Below are positions 7,956 to 16,686 of a stretch of 64,000 nt of DNA, one piece after another. Positions within the stretch are counted from its first letter, which is position 1, and the number at the start of each line of letters is the position of its first letter. The DNA is from Chloroflexota bacterium (GTDB lineage Bacteria > Chloroflexota > Anaerolineae > Anaerolineales > Villigracilaceae), in the NCBI GenBank assembly GCA_021795965.1, contig JAJYOU010000005.1, positions 1 to 64,000 on the forward strand, given 5' to 3'. The position numbers and the translations under genes were made by a program. The notes under the pieces are model-generated. The model did not search any database and had not been told where the DNA came from. It worked only from the letters and a program-made list of their open reading frames with translations.

Positions 7956-8789
7956 TCATTCCACCACAATGTTTGCAGTATTTAAATTTCGATTGAGTCT
8001 ATTATCCAAAAATAAATAAATTGTGACCGGGATAAGATAAGCAAAGTAAAACAGAACAACGGTCAGGGATGGAGCGGAATGGTAGCCCACCAATGCCTTG
8101 AGCAGCAGCCCTAGCTGACTGGTATCGGGTAATAAGCCATTCAAATTCCAGATTGAATTACTGATCGCAGGAATCAAGCCGCTCTCAATGAACTCACTGG
8201 CACTGTTGGCAATCAAACCGGCAGTAAAAACAACCACCAGTATATTGGTAATACGAAAATAACCGCGCAAACTCATGCGGTGCGAAGATGAGAAAACCAG
8301 CCAGCCTAAAATTGCTGCACCGCCCAAGCCAATCAATTCTCCCGAAAGTAGCGTTGCAGGCTTGGAGGTTTGCCCAATCGCAAGCAGGAAAAGGGCCAGC
8401 TCGACGCCCTCGCGCAAGACCGTAAAAAAGGATAAAGCCAGCAGACCACCCCCGCCAGTTTTCAGGGCATTTTTAGCTTTGTGTTCAATATTCCTGCTGA
8501 GAGTTTTTCCGGCAGTTTTCATCCAGAACAACATCCAGGTCAGCACAGAAGCAGCCAGAAGCATGACTGTGCCCTCAAAAATTTGCTCACCAGTTCCTTC
8601 AAATTCCAGACCCAGTCCCAAAAGAAGCGAGGCTAGCAGCAGGCTCAATCCACCTGCCAGCGCTGCACCCAGCCAAATATAGCGATTTAACTGAGTCTGC
8701 CCAATCCGGTTGAGAACTCCCAAAATGATACCTATAATGAGGGCAGCTTCCACCCCTTCGCGAAAAGCCAGAAGAATAGCAGCGATCAT
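7956..8789 (-). CDS. FTR1-family iron permease
   Basis: 277-residue polytopic membrane protein of the FTR1/EfeU family, which imports iron (ferric in the yeast Fet3-Ftr1 pair, ferrous/ferric in bacterial EfeUOB-type systems). Two diagnostic Arg-Glu-Gly-Val-Glu motifs occur at about residues 10-14 and 126-130, each in a transmembrane helix, matching the internal duplication of the family. No EfeO or EfeB partner is adjacent. The gene is divergent from a DtxR-type metal repressor, with a shared 256-base intergenic region, so iron-responsive control is likely. A GGGAG Shine-Dalgarno precedes the ATG. Confidence 0.9.
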   Translation of the reverse strand: MIAAILLAFREGVEAALIIGIILGVLNRIGQTQLNRYIWLGAALAGGLSLLLASLLLGLGLEFEGTGEQIFEGTVMLLAASVLTWMLFWMKTAGKTLSRNIEHKAKNALKTGGGGLLALSFFTVLREGVELALFLLAIGQTSKPATLLSGELIGLGGAAILGWLVFSSSHRMSLRGYFRITNILVVVFTAGLIANSASEFIESGLIPAISNSIWNLNGLLPDTSQLGLLLKALVGYHSAPSLTVVLFYFAYLIPVTIYLFLDNRLNRNLNTANIVVE

Positions 8790-8933
8790 TTTTTACTCCC
8801 TTTCAATCATTTGATTTTTGTTATTTCATGTTTACCAAATTTGCACATTCTCAATCGAACGCATCTGATATTGGTTTTTCTCCATCTCAACAGCAGCAAG
8901 AACACTTTGCGTCGTGAAAGGAGGAACATTTTC

Positions 8934-8961
8934 TTGACAACCAATTCGGGCATGTTAGAAT
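8934..8961 (+). promoter_or_regulatory. promoter of the DtxR-type regulator gene
   Basis: TTGACA (8934-8939), 16-base spacer, TAGAAT (8956-8961), about 85 bases before the start codon. Confidence 0.6.
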
Positions 8962-8990
8962 TGAATCAATAGCGCACGAACATCATATAT

Positions 8991-9006
8991 GTTAGTATAT
9001 AATAAC
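8991..9006. promoter_or_regulatory. candidate metal-repressor operator
   Basis: GTTAGTAT-ATAATAAC is a 16-bp dyad with a single mismatched pair, in the leader between the promoter and the DtxR-type gene. AT-rich palindromes of this type are typical operators of the family, so autoregulation is inferred. Confidence 0.45.
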
Positions 9007-9045
9007 TTTTATTATTAATCAATGGTAATTTTTCAACGGTGACGA

Positions 9046-9792
9046 ATGCCACATATTCCCAGCACTTTAGAAACGAACAGACCAACCAAGACGGTTGAGA
9101 ATTATTTAATGTCCATGCTGGTGATGGAAAGAGATCAAGGCGAGATCATCGCGGCTCGCCTGGCAGAAATGCTGGCGGTGGCGCCGGCAACGGTTGCCAT
9201 GACTCTCAAGCGCATGGAAAGGGATAACTGGATCATCGGCACAGGTCGCAAAGCCATCCACCTGACTGAAACAGGTCGACAGGCGGCATTTTCCATCACC
9301 CGCCGCCACATGCTGACTGAGTGGCTCCTGATCCGGATACTCAAGGTGCCGCTGCCAATGGTTCACGACGAAGCGCATGGTATTGAGCATGCCATTTCCC
9401 CCCAGCTTGAAGAACGAATGCGCGAGATACTGGACGACCCCAAGGTTTGCCCGCATGGAAATCCGTTCCCCGGATTTGAATCGTTCACGAGTAATTGGAT
9501 TCCGCTGGTCGATATCCCCGCAGGTGAAAAAGTCATCATCCGCCGCATTCATGAATTTGCGGAAGATAACCCCGAGTTGTTAGAGTTCCTGATTAATAAT
9601 AAGATTTTGCCGGGATCCCACGCAAAAATCCTGACCATCCTGCCCTTCAATCAGACCATTGCCATTGAAGTGGGAGGTGCTATCATCACCCTCGGGTTTG
9701 CGACAGCCAGATATATTTTTGCCGAAAGATCTGAAAGAGATGATCTCATTTCGGCAGATCAGGGTGATTCCCAATTTTCGCCTGATCTTTAA
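9046..9792 (+). CDS. DtxR/IdeR/MntR-family metal-dependent transcriptional repressor
   Basis: 248 residues. The N-terminal winged HTH (residues about 15-75, with LAEMLAVAPATVAMTLKRME) is followed by the dimerisation/metal domain with Glu-Ala-His-Gly-Ile-Glu-His and CPHGNPFPG, and a C-terminal FeoA/SH3-like domain (about 150-235). In IdeR-type iron repressors the position before the Glu-His pair is Cys; here it appears to be His, so metal preference (Fe or Mn) is open. Divergent from an FTR1 iron permease, which is the likely target. Its stop codon overlaps that of the convergent GNAT gene. Confidence 0.9.
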   Translation: MPHIPSTLETNRPTKTVENYLMSMLVMERDQGEIIAARLAEMLAVAPATVAMTLKRMERDNWIIGTGRKAIHLTETGRQAAFSITRRHMLTEWLLIRILKVPLPMVHDEAHGIEHAISPQLEERMREILDDPKVCPHGNPFPGFESFTSNWIPLVDIPAGEKVIIRRIHEFAEDNPELLEFLINNKILPGSHAKILTILPFNQTIAIEVGGAIITLGFATARYIFAERSERDDLISADQGDSQFSPDL

Positions 9793-10646
9793 AACGTAGC
9801 TTCCCCGTTGGTTAATACATAAAAACTGCGGGGATGATCACCCGTCTTTTCATAGACGAAATCGGTCACGATATAGCCCGCCTCGAAAGCTTTCTCGAAA
9901 AGTTCGCGGCTGTAATGCCGCCATTCCAGACCCAATTTGAGTTCCCGTGACTTGAGGGTCATAAAATCATCCGGGATTTCAGCCAAAGCCAAATTACCCG
10001 TCGGGATTTGGAAGTTTCCCGCCGGCGCAACCAGACCTGCATGATATTCGACCGGGTAGAGATTCTGAATGTCTGCGGCCTCATAATCCGCCAGCGTCAG
10101 CCTGGGACGGGGATTTGAGCTCAGGCAGCCCTCAACCCGCCTGGAATTGACCCACCAGTCGACCTGAAATCGATCAGATGGCAAACCAGCATTTAATCCA
10201 TCCCGCATATCTCCATAAATATTGCGCAGGTAAGTATTGCAGACCGCACCCAGGCGGGCAATATTCAAATGGGCATTCCGGCTGAGCAATGGATCAAAGG
10301 TCCAGGTGATGCGGTCGAGACCCTGGTTGCGCACGAACTGCCATTGAGCGCGCTTGAGGGCGAACCCGATCCCCAAATTGATGTAATCAGGATGCGTGCC
10401 GAGTTCATGGGAACAGTGTTTTGGACGGGGACCATCCGCAGTGAAGTAAAGACCCGGAAAACCGATTGACAGCCCCACCAACTTTTCCGCCTGGTAGGCG
10501 CCAAGGACCATTCCCCCGTTATGCGCCAGGGTGACGAGCACATGGGCGGGGATGATATCTGTTTCGCTATCTGGCCAAACAATACGTTGGAGATCTTCTA
10601 TCTCCGTCATTTCTTCGGGGGTTTCGAGAATTTTGATGGTGATCAT
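9789..10646 (-). CDS. predicted GNAT-superfamily acetyltransferase (COG3375-like)
   Basis: 285 residues. The N-terminal half has GNAT features, with a central GGMVLGAYQAEKLVGLSIGFPG core strand and a SHELGTHPDYINLGIGFALKRAQ pyrophosphate-binding-like segment; the C-terminal half, including the VDWWVNSRRVEG segment, is characteristic of the COG3375 group, whose substrate is unknown. I chose the ATG one base after the stop of the upstream epimerase-like gene rather than an earlier start inside it. The two genes are almost certainly co-transcribed. Confidence 0.75.
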   Translation of the reverse strand: MITIKILETPEEMTEIEDLQRIVWPDSETDIIPAHVLVTLAHNGGMVLGAYQAEKLVGLSIGFPGLYFTADGPRPKHCSHELGTHPDYINLGIGFALKRAQWQFVRNQGLDRITWTFDPLLSRNAHLNIARLGAVCNTYLRNIYGDMRDGLNAGLPSDRFQVDWWVNSRRVEGCLSSNPRPRLTLADYEAADIQNLYPVEYHAGLVAPAGNFQIPTGNLALAEIPDDFMTLKSRELKLGLEWRHYSRELFEKAFEAGYIVTDFVYEKTGDHPRSFYVLTNGEATF

Positions 10647-10647
10647 G

Positions 10648-11589
10648 TTAGTTTTTCCGAATTCTTTTAAATAAAGTTTGACGAGCAATGCGGTTCCAAT
10701 TGACACCTTTTAAATAATCCAAGCGATAACTGAACCGGGCGGGTAAAAATCCAAAGAGGCGTGAAACCGAATCCACAGCACAGGTGCGATTATACGCAAA
10801 ATAATCGACCCAGAAGGTGGAAAATGGAAAAGACGGCATGAAACTTTCTGCCATCACGGTCATCGTGCGCAGGTAAGGCAGCCCAAGTGAGAATAACCAG
10901 CGCCTGATCCCGAGAGTCTGCTGAATAATTTCGATGGTTTGTCGCAGCGGAAAATATTCAGCACCCCCCACGTCCAGGGTGCGGTTGATTGTATCGGGAT
11001 TGTCGATGGACCACAGCAGGCAGGTCACAAGGTCTTCAATCCAGAAGGGTTGAATGAGCACTTGCCCATCGCGCGGTAAAGCTGCCAACGGGAATAAATT
11101 TAATATTTTTGCAAATGCAGTGGTGAAGTGATCTTCAGGACCATAAAGTAAAGCTGAACGGAATATCGTGTACTGGAGACCGCTTTGCCGAATGTGTTCT
11201 TCCGCAATCCCCTTGACTTTGAAAAGAGGAAAATATGAAGACCGGTCCGCCCCCAGGTGACTCAGGTAAAAAAAACGCCGCACTTTCAATTCAGCAGCAG
11301 CTTGGGAAAGATTATAGGTGCCCCTGGCGTCCACCTCGAGAATGTTGGCGTGCGCCCCCTGGTGTTCAGCGCTGGCAAGGTGGTAAACCATATCCACTCC
11401 GCGCAGGGCAGCCCGCAAACCGCGCTCATCATTCAGGCTTGAAACTGCCACTTCCACCGCCACCCCTTTGGGCAGGTTGGGAGTGATGGAGGATGGGCGG
11501 ATCAAGGTGCGCACTTCATGCCCATACGCAACCAGTTGGCGAATGAGCGCCCGTCCGACAAAACCGGTTCCACCGGTTACCAAAATCAT
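10648..11589 (-). CDS. NAD(P)-binding extended/atypical SDR (epimerase-like, NDUFA9-type)
   Basis: 313 residues. It starts with a Rossmann motif (Thr-Gly-Gly-Thr-Gly-Phe-Val-Gly, residues 5-12) and continues with VYHLASAEHQGAH and a YLSHLGADRSSYFPLFKVKGIAEEHIRQSG segment. The usual YxxxK is replaced by a Phe-x-x-x-Lys-like arrangement, typical of atypical SDRs such as NDUFA9-like and NmrA-like proteins that bind nucleotide without clear oxidoreductase activity. The C-terminus is long and hydrophobic in places. Co-transcribed with the following GNAT gene. Substrate unknown. Confidence 0.82.
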   Translation of the reverse strand: MILVTGGTGFVGRALIRQLVAYGHEVRTLIRPSSITPNLPKGVAVEVAVSSLNDERGLRAALRGVDMVYHLASAEHQGAHANILEVDARGTYNLSQAAAELKVRRFFYLSHLGADRSSYFPLFKVKGIAEEHIRQSGLQYTIFRSALLYGPEDHFTTAFAKILNLFPLAALPRDGQVLIQPFWIEDLVTCLLWSIDNPDTINRTLDVGGAEYFPLRQTIEIIQQTLGIRRWLFSLGLPYLRTMTVMAESFMPSFPFSTFWVDYFAYNRTCAVDSVSRLFGFLPARFSYRLDYLKGVNWNRIARQTLFKRIRKN

Positions 11590-11617
11590 GTTTTAGATTA
11601 TAACGTAAACCCAAAGC

Positions 11618-11956
11618 TCAAATTTCGTGCGGGGGATTGAGCAGTTTATCCGCCAAAACCTGAGCCTGCTGGATCAGATCGGCATCATTGGGAAGGCGAA
11701 ACTCCTCGGTCACCCGCATCGTCAAGTTTCGAGACGCTTCAAGGATTACCGGGTCCAAATCCGTGAGAGTCAATAACTCCTTTAACAAGTCAATCGCGCT
11801 GACCAGGCTCACCGCAAAACCACGGCGGTGCAGGTATTCTCCGGCAGCAATCCCGGCAGCCCTGCGGGCGCAAACCCGCGCCTGACCCTCATTTCCCCTG
11901 GTCCGCGCTTGAATTGCCCGTTTGATTTCCTCTTCAAAGCCCTGTTCCCAGCCCAT
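11618..11956 (-). CDS. small all-helical protein, HEPN-like
   Basis: 112 residues, predicted almost entirely helical. The pattern NEGQARVCARRAAGIAAGEYLHRRG followed by LLKEL, LTMRVTEEFRLP and LIQQAQVLADKLL resembles small HEPN-type proteins seen in Anaerolineae, but the catalytic RxxxxH motif of HEPN ribonucleases is not seen. It stands 28 bases upstream of the epimerase-like gene on the same strand and is divergent from the S41 peptidase. Family membership is a guess from shape; function unknown. Confidence 0.6.
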   Translation of the reverse strand: MGWEQGFEEEIKRAIQARTRGNEGQARVCARRAAGIAAGEYLHRRGFAVSLVSAIDLLKELLTLTDLDPVILEASRNLTMRVTEEFRLPNDADLIQQAQVLADKLLNPPHEI

Positions 11957-12080
11957 TTGGTTTCATCCGTTCGTTTTTATGATCTGGCTAAGTATAATAC
12001 GATCATCCAGGGTTCAGGAGCCGGCAAAATTCTGGACAAAATCGTGGACCGGGAAATGCATTGCCAGGAATGGAAAAAGA

Positions 12081-14150
12081 ATGAAAGCAAAATATCGCGT
12101 CGCAATTGTGGTTTTGGTGCTTGTATTGGCATTGTTGAGCTGCAGCAAATTATTGGGAATCAAGGTTCCTAATTTTCAAATTCCTGCACTTCAGCCCAGG
12201 GCTTCTGAACAAAAACCCACAGCCGCCCCAACCCTCCTGGCTCCCATCATTTCCTCCCAACCTTTTCTCTTAAGAGGAAACTTTAAGTCCACCGCTGAAA
12301 TTGGCGGAAAATTATCCGATGATATTCTCTATTCCGAGCGCCAGGTCATCCTGATCGATATGCATGGATTTATCACCCGCAACCTGGATTGGGAAATTCC
12401 TGTTGAATCCCAGGTTTTGGGACATGTCCAGTTTAACCCGCAGGATGCCAGCGGCACTTATACACTTTATCTCCCCGAAATTCCCCAGGGCACACTCAAT
12501 GATGTTGATCACAATGGAAAACAGGATATCGGGGTGGAAGTATTTGCAGTGGATTATGAACCCAATATTAGCGGGGACGCCTTTATGACCGGAGATGACA
12601 GCCTCAGGGGTTGGCCAGGAGACATGGCATCTGTAAAAACCTCGACCGATCGAAATAATGAAGTCACCGGCGGGAAACTGGTCGTTTATGCCCCTGACAA
12701 TCATCAAGGCTTCCCAAGCAGCTTCGGACCGGATGGCAAGCTCTTCACCTCGGATGATCCAATCAGCACTTTGCCAGCCGGATACTCGATTGTCGATCTC
12801 GACACCTCGCCTTTCAGCTTTTCCCAACCCGCTCAAGCCGATCTACCGCTTTACGAATCTCCGGATACCAATCCAAAGGATTACTCATCCGAACCTTACA
12901 CCCAGGCTTTTGATGATCTGCTCAAATTCCTGCGGACTAATTACGCCTTTAATGGCATTCCCGGGAAGCAACCTGACTGGGACAAACTCTCGGCGCAAAT
13001 TCGACCACGAATTGAACAGGCTCAGCAGGCAAAGGATCCACAGTCCTTTTACTCAGCCCTGCGCGACTTTACCTATGCCTTCAAAGATGGACATGTAGGC
13101 CTGGATGGCGGGGATTTCACCACCCAGGACTTTAATGACCATTATTCAGGCGGTTTCGGTTTTACGGTTCGAGTCCTCGATAACCAGGAAGTCCTGGTCA
13201 ATTCAGTCCTTAAAGATTCCCAGGCACAGGCGGCGGGAATAAAAGCGGGGGCAATCCTCACCCTTTTCAACGGACAACCGGTACTGGATGTGATCAAAGC
13301 CCAGCCGCTCGTCTTCGGCAACCAATCTTCAGATACCAGTATCCTCTATAACCAGGCAATTGTTTTAACGCGATCCAAACCCGGCAGCCAGGTGCAAGTT
13401 GAATTTACCAACCCTGGTGAACCAGCGAAAAGTGCCAGCCTGACCGCCGTTCCTGAGGTGGATAGCCTGCTGAGCGAGCTTGATTACAACAAAAACGATG
13501 CCCTTGTTCCCGTGGAACTTCGTGAATTGAGCGGGGGTGGAAAAGACATTGGTTACATCAGGATCAATTCGAATCTCGATGATCTCAACCTGATCATTCA
13601 TTTGTTTGAGCGCGGGTTGAAAGATTTTTCAGATCAAAAAGTGACCGGTCTCATCATCGATTTGCGGAATAATTCCGGTGGTGTGCCCCTGGGTCTGGCG
13701 GGATTCCTCACCAACCAGGATATTCCGCTGGGGCAAATGGAGTATTACGATCAAAGCCTGGGGAAATTCACCCCCTTTGGCGAACGCGATAAATTCACTG
13801 CCAATCAAACCCAGTACCGTTTTAATCGAATCGCCGTTCTGGTGGGTCTGAATTGCGCCAGCGCCTGTGAACTCGAAGCCTACGGATTCAGCCAGGTGCC
13901 AGGGGCAATGGTGCTGGGAGAATACCCTTCGGCTGGCATTGAGGCAGAAGTTTCAAAGGGTCAAATAAAAATGCCGGAAAAGATTAATATGCAGTTCCCA
14001 ACTGGGCGAATTGTGGATGCCAACGGCGGGCTATTCCTGGAAGGCAGCGGCGTCCAACCCACCATTCGAATACCTGTCAACGCCGAAAATGTTCTTTCTG
14101 ACCAGGACGTCATCCTCCAGGCTGCCATTAAAGCCCTCAGCGGGAATTGA
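12081..14150 (+). CDS. S41-family (C-terminal processing) peptidase lipoprotein
   Basis: 689 residues. A lipoprotein signal (lipobox LLSC, Cys21) is followed by a Pro-rich linker, an unassigned beta-rich region (about 60-260), a helical segment, a PDZ domain (about 375-460, Val-Leu-Asp-Asn-Gln-Glu-Val-Leu to Leu-Phe-Asn-Gly-Gln-Pro) and an S41 protease core (about 500-680). The nucleophile is probably Ser in the Cys-Ala-Ser-Ala-Cys-Glu segment. The lysine of the CtpA Ser-Lys dyad (usual TFGKG) is absent: the segment reads GEYPSAGIEA. Upstream in-frame extension has no signal peptide, so the internal ATG is chosen. Confidence 0.85.
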   Translation: MKAKYRVAIVVLVLVLALLSCSKLLGIKVPNFQIPALQPRASEQKPTAAPTLLAPIISSQPFLLRGNFKSTAEIGGKLSDDILYSERQVILIDMHGFITRNLDWEIPVESQVLGHVQFNPQDASGTYTLYLPEIPQGTLNDVDHNGKQDIGVEVFAVDYEPNISGDAFMTGDDSLRGWPGDMASVKTSTDRNNEVTGGKLVVYAPDNHQGFPSSFGPDGKLFTSDDPISTLPAGYSIVDLDTSPFSFSQPAQADLPLYESPDTNPKDYSSEPYTQAFDDLLKFLRTNYAFNGIPGKQPDWDKLSAQIRPRIEQAQQAKDPQSFYSALRDFTYAFKDGHVGLDGGDFTTQDFNDHYSGGFGFTVRVLDNQEVLVNSVLKDSQAQAAGIKAGAILTLFNGQPVLDVIKAQPLVFGNQSSDTSILYNQAIVLTRSKPGSQVQVEFTNPGEPAKSASLTAVPEVDSLLSELDYNKNDALVPVELRELSGGGKDIGYIRINSNLDDLNLIIHLFERGLKDFSDQKVTGLIIDLRNNSGGVPLGLAGFLTNQDIPLGQMEYYDQSLGKFTPFGERDKFTANQTQYRFNRIAVLVGLNCASACELEAYGFSQVPGAMVLGEYPSAGIEAEVSKGQIKMPEKINMQFPTGRIVDANGGLFLEGSGVQPTIRIPVNAENVLSDQDVILQAAIKALSGN

Positions 14151-14547
14151 TCGCTCAGTAATTATCAATAATGGGATAATTGAACCGATCCTCATAAACA
14201 CCGGGGATATTGGGTGAAAATGATCGGAAATTCAAAAAATAAAGATGCAACCGCACTCACGGCAAAACTATAAGGGCACAAAACCTGTGCCCAAGATCGC
14301 TGCTGCTGGGGGATTCTGTTGAGATCAACCGCATTATCATTTGAACATTGGCTTTTCCATGCCGCAAGCGGGCAGGTAGTGCGGATTTTCTCGATCCCGG
14401 CTGAGAGTCGATGATAAAATATATTGATAGAATAAGATTATCCCGAAAATTGATTTATACCAGGCGGGACAGAATCCCCCGCGATTTTTTTCGGAACAAT
14501 CTAAAACATTTTACATCGCAGAAGATATTCTGGAACCAGGAGATGTT
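14151..14547. other. intergenic leader of the methyltransferase gene
   Basis: 397 bases without a credible gene. It holds a GGGCAC...GTGCCC hairpin (about 14273-14293), then AT-rich sequence and a terminator-like hairpin 55 bases before the next start. I looked for SAM, SAH and cobalamin riboswitch cores and did not recognise one. Confidence 0.6.
14464..14491 (+). terminator. terminator-like hairpin in the leader of the methyltransferase gene
   Basis: Stem GCGGG/CCCGC with a nine-base loop, followed by a run of seven T (14485-14491). It is upstream of the coding sequence, so it either ends upstream transcription or serves as an attenuator. Confidence 0.5.
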
Positions 14548-15432
14548 ATGAATAAATTTCTCGAACGCCTCGCAGCAGGTGAAATATTGGTGGCGGATGG
14601 TGCCACCGGGACAAACCTGATGAAAATGGGGTTAAAAAGTGGAACAATTCCCGAAGACCTGGTCCTCGATGATCCCGATATCCTGCTGTCCCTCGCCACC
14701 AGTTTCGTCGATGCTGGTTCGGATCTCATCCTGACCTGCACCTTTGGTGGGACAAGACTGCGAATGAAGGAATCAAAATACGTAAATCGCTCTGCGGAAA
14801 TCAACACCCGTGCGGCAGAACTGGCGCGAAAAGCAGCATCAAAACGTGATGGCGTCCTGGTTGGCGGGTCGATGGGACCCACTTCCATGCTGATGAAACC
14901 CTTCGGTCCAATGACCCCTGAGGAAGCCTTCAGCGCCTATGCTGAACAGGCAAAAGCGCTAGATGAAGGCGGGGTGGATTTACTGATTATTGAAACGATG
15001 TTCGCGCTTGAAGAATCCAATGCCGCTTTTGACGGTGCCCGCTCGGTCAGCAGCCTGCCGATCGTGGTTTCTTTCAGCTATGATCGGGGTGTGCGCACCA
15101 TGATGGGGGTTAAGCCTTCCCAGGTGATGAACACTTTCAAAGAAAAAGGCGCCGTGGCGGTTGGGGCAAACTGCGGAACCACGCTGGAGAATATGGAAAA
15201 AATTGTCCAGGAGTATGCCGCAATCGCCCCAGGATTTCCAATCTGGGCCAAACCAAACGCAGGTTTGCCGCGCATGGACGAAAATAATCAGGCAGTTTAC
15301 GACGTTACTCCTGAACAAATGGGTGCTGCTGCGCTGCGATATATTGAAGCAGGTGCGCGGATCGTTGGCGGCTGCTGCGGATCTTCACCTGCGCATGTCG
15401 CCGGGATCGCTCAAGCGGTAAAAAATCGGTAA
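14548..15432 (+). CDS. homocysteine S-methyltransferase family protein
   Basis: 294 residues, a TIM-barrel zinc methyltransferase like the N-terminal domain of MetH, BHMT and MmuM. Diagnostic motifs: VADGATGTNLMKMG near the start, LILTCTFGGTRLRM, GGSMGPTS, the zinc ligand Cys in GANCGTT and the C-terminal Gly-Gly-Cys-Cys-Gly-Ser-Ser-Pro zinc motif. The methyl donor (betaine, S-methylmethionine, methylcorrinoid) cannot be told; the lone domain suggests partnership with a corrinoid protein or a betaine-type donor. A CCAGGAGATGTT Shine-Dalgarno precedes the ATG. Confidence 0.88.
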   Translation: MNKFLERLAAGEILVADGATGTNLMKMGLKSGTIPEDLVLDDPDILLSLATSFVDAGSDLILTCTFGGTRLRMKESKYVNRSAEINTRAAELARKAASKRDGVLVGGSMGPTSMLMKPFGPMTPEEAFSAYAEQAKALDEGGVDLLIIETMFALEESNAAFDGARSVSSLPIVVSFSYDRGVRTMMGVKPSQVMNTFKEKGAVAVGANCGTTLENMEKIVQEYAAIAPGFPIWAKPNAGLPRMDENNQAVYDVTPEQMGAAALRYIEAGARIVGGCCGSSPAHVAGIAQAVKNR

Positions 15433-15475
15433 TTCAATTCCGAATCCACCTCGGATCAATGGAAAGGAAATTGAC

Positions 15476-15658
15476 ATGTTGACAGTTGAAATTAAAGACG
15501 ACGGGAAAACAATCGCCGATTTTGCAGCCAGCGAGAAGGTTTTTAAAACCGGATCAAAAGGTTTTTATGGGATGGGAAAATTCAAGCTTGGTGAAAAACG
15601 CTACCAGGTGCAGATTCAAATGGTGGAAATCGGCTCAAAGCCCAAAATTTCAGAATAA
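15476..15658 (+). CDS. small conserved-looking protein
   Basis: 60 residues, acidic start then basic, with a likely beta-rich core (GFYGMGKFKLGEKRYQVQIQMVEIG). Preceded by a good Shine-Dalgarno (GGAAAGGAAATTGAC) 43 bases after the methyltransferase stop, so probably co-transcribed. No family recognised. Confidence 0.6.
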   Translation: MLTVEIKDDGKTIADFAASEKVFKTGSKGFYGMGKFKLGEKRYQVQIQMVEIGSKPKISE

Positions 15659-15695
15659 TGGGTATCCTGGCAAAAATTACACTCCAGCGGATCGT

Positions 15696-16607
15696 TTAAA
15701 CGGTTAATTGGTCGTGTTTTAATGCCGCTTGCGCGAGGGCGATGGCTCCCAACACACCAGACTGGCTGCCAAGCCCAGGGGAAACGATGTAATCCTGTAT
15801 ATTCCGGGTAATTTGCTGCACTTGAAGATATCCATTCAGCAGGCTGAGCACTTTCTGATGGATCAGCGGCAGTAAACGGGATTGCTGCGCCACCCCGCCG
15901 CCGAGGACAATCTTTTCCGGAGAGAGAGTCAGAATATAATTTGTCAGCGCCTGGGCAATATAGCCGGCTTCCAGGTTCCAGGCTGGATGATCGGGTGGCA
16001 GTGTTTCAGCCTTCCGGCCCCAGCGCTTTTCCATGGCAGGTCCTGACGCCAAACCTTCAAGACAATCCTGATGATAAGGACAGATTCCCGGGAATGGATC
16101 CGTCTTCAAATCGTGATCAATACGGATATGCCCCATCTCCGGGTGCTGCAATCCGTGCAGAAGCCTGCCATTCACCAGCGCCCCGCCGCCAATCCCAGTG
16201 CCAACAGTCAAATAAATTACAGGGTCGCATCCTTTGGCAGCTCCCCAGAGCGTCTCAGCCAGCGCCGCTGCATTGACATCGGTATCAAACCCGATTGGCA
16301 AAGTGAAGGCACTGCGAAGCCTGCCGAGCACATCAGCTCCTGCCCAACCGGGTTTGGGTGTTGAGAGGATTTGTCCAAAGCGTGCCGAAGCCTGGTTGGG
16401 GTCAAGCGGTCCAAAACAGGCGAACCCGAGCGCGTCCAGCGGACCGAGAATATCCTCCTGTTTCAGAAAGAAATCAACCACCTTCCCGAGAGTTTCCCGC
16501 GGGGTCGTTGTCGGGATGCGAGTCTCAACCCGGAGATCCCCAACGCCGGATCCAATCGCACAGACAAACTTGGTTCCACCGCCCTCAATTCCACCATAAA
16601 GTGACAT
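15696..16607 (-). CDS. ROK-family sugar kinase, probable fructokinase
   Basis: 303 residues. The N-terminal ATP-binding phosphate loop (Gly-Gly-Ile-Glu-Gly-Gly-Gly-Thr-Lys) and the ROK signature [25 protein letters not shown] are followed by the zinc motif with C-P-Y-H[10 protein letters not shown]. The variant PEMGHIRI and the [10 protein letters not shown] spacing match bacterial fructokinase/mannokinase members rather than glucokinase. I chose the ATG preceded by GGAGGGACCGGTC. Third gene of an rsmF-SDR-ROK minus-strand group; it may phosphorylate fructose for entry to glycolysis. Confidence 0.85.
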   Translation of the reverse strand: MSLYGGIEGGGTKFVCAIGSGVGDLRVETRIPTTTPRETLGKVVDFFLKQEDILGPLDALGFACFGPLDPNQASARFGQILSTPKPGWAGADVLGRLRSAFTLPIGFDTDVNAAALAETLWGAAKGCDPVIYLTVGTGIGGGALVNGRLLHGLQHPEMGHIRIDHDLKTDPFPGICPYHQDCLEGLASGPAMEKRWGRKAETLPPDHPAWNLEAGYIAQALTNYILTLSPEKIVLGGGVAQQSRLLPLIHQKVLSLLNGYLQVQQITRNIQDYIVSPGLGSQSGVLGAIALAQAALKHDQLTV

Positions 16608-16686
16608 GACCGGTCCCTCCAAACTTCCGCGGCGCAACCTGCCGTCCATTGTTCACCGTTGCCGTTTCCAACCGCTTTCTGCAATT

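Noticed and set aside
14151-14547. SAM, SAH or cobalamin riboswitch before the methyltransferase gene
   Set aside because: None of the conserved cores of these families was found.
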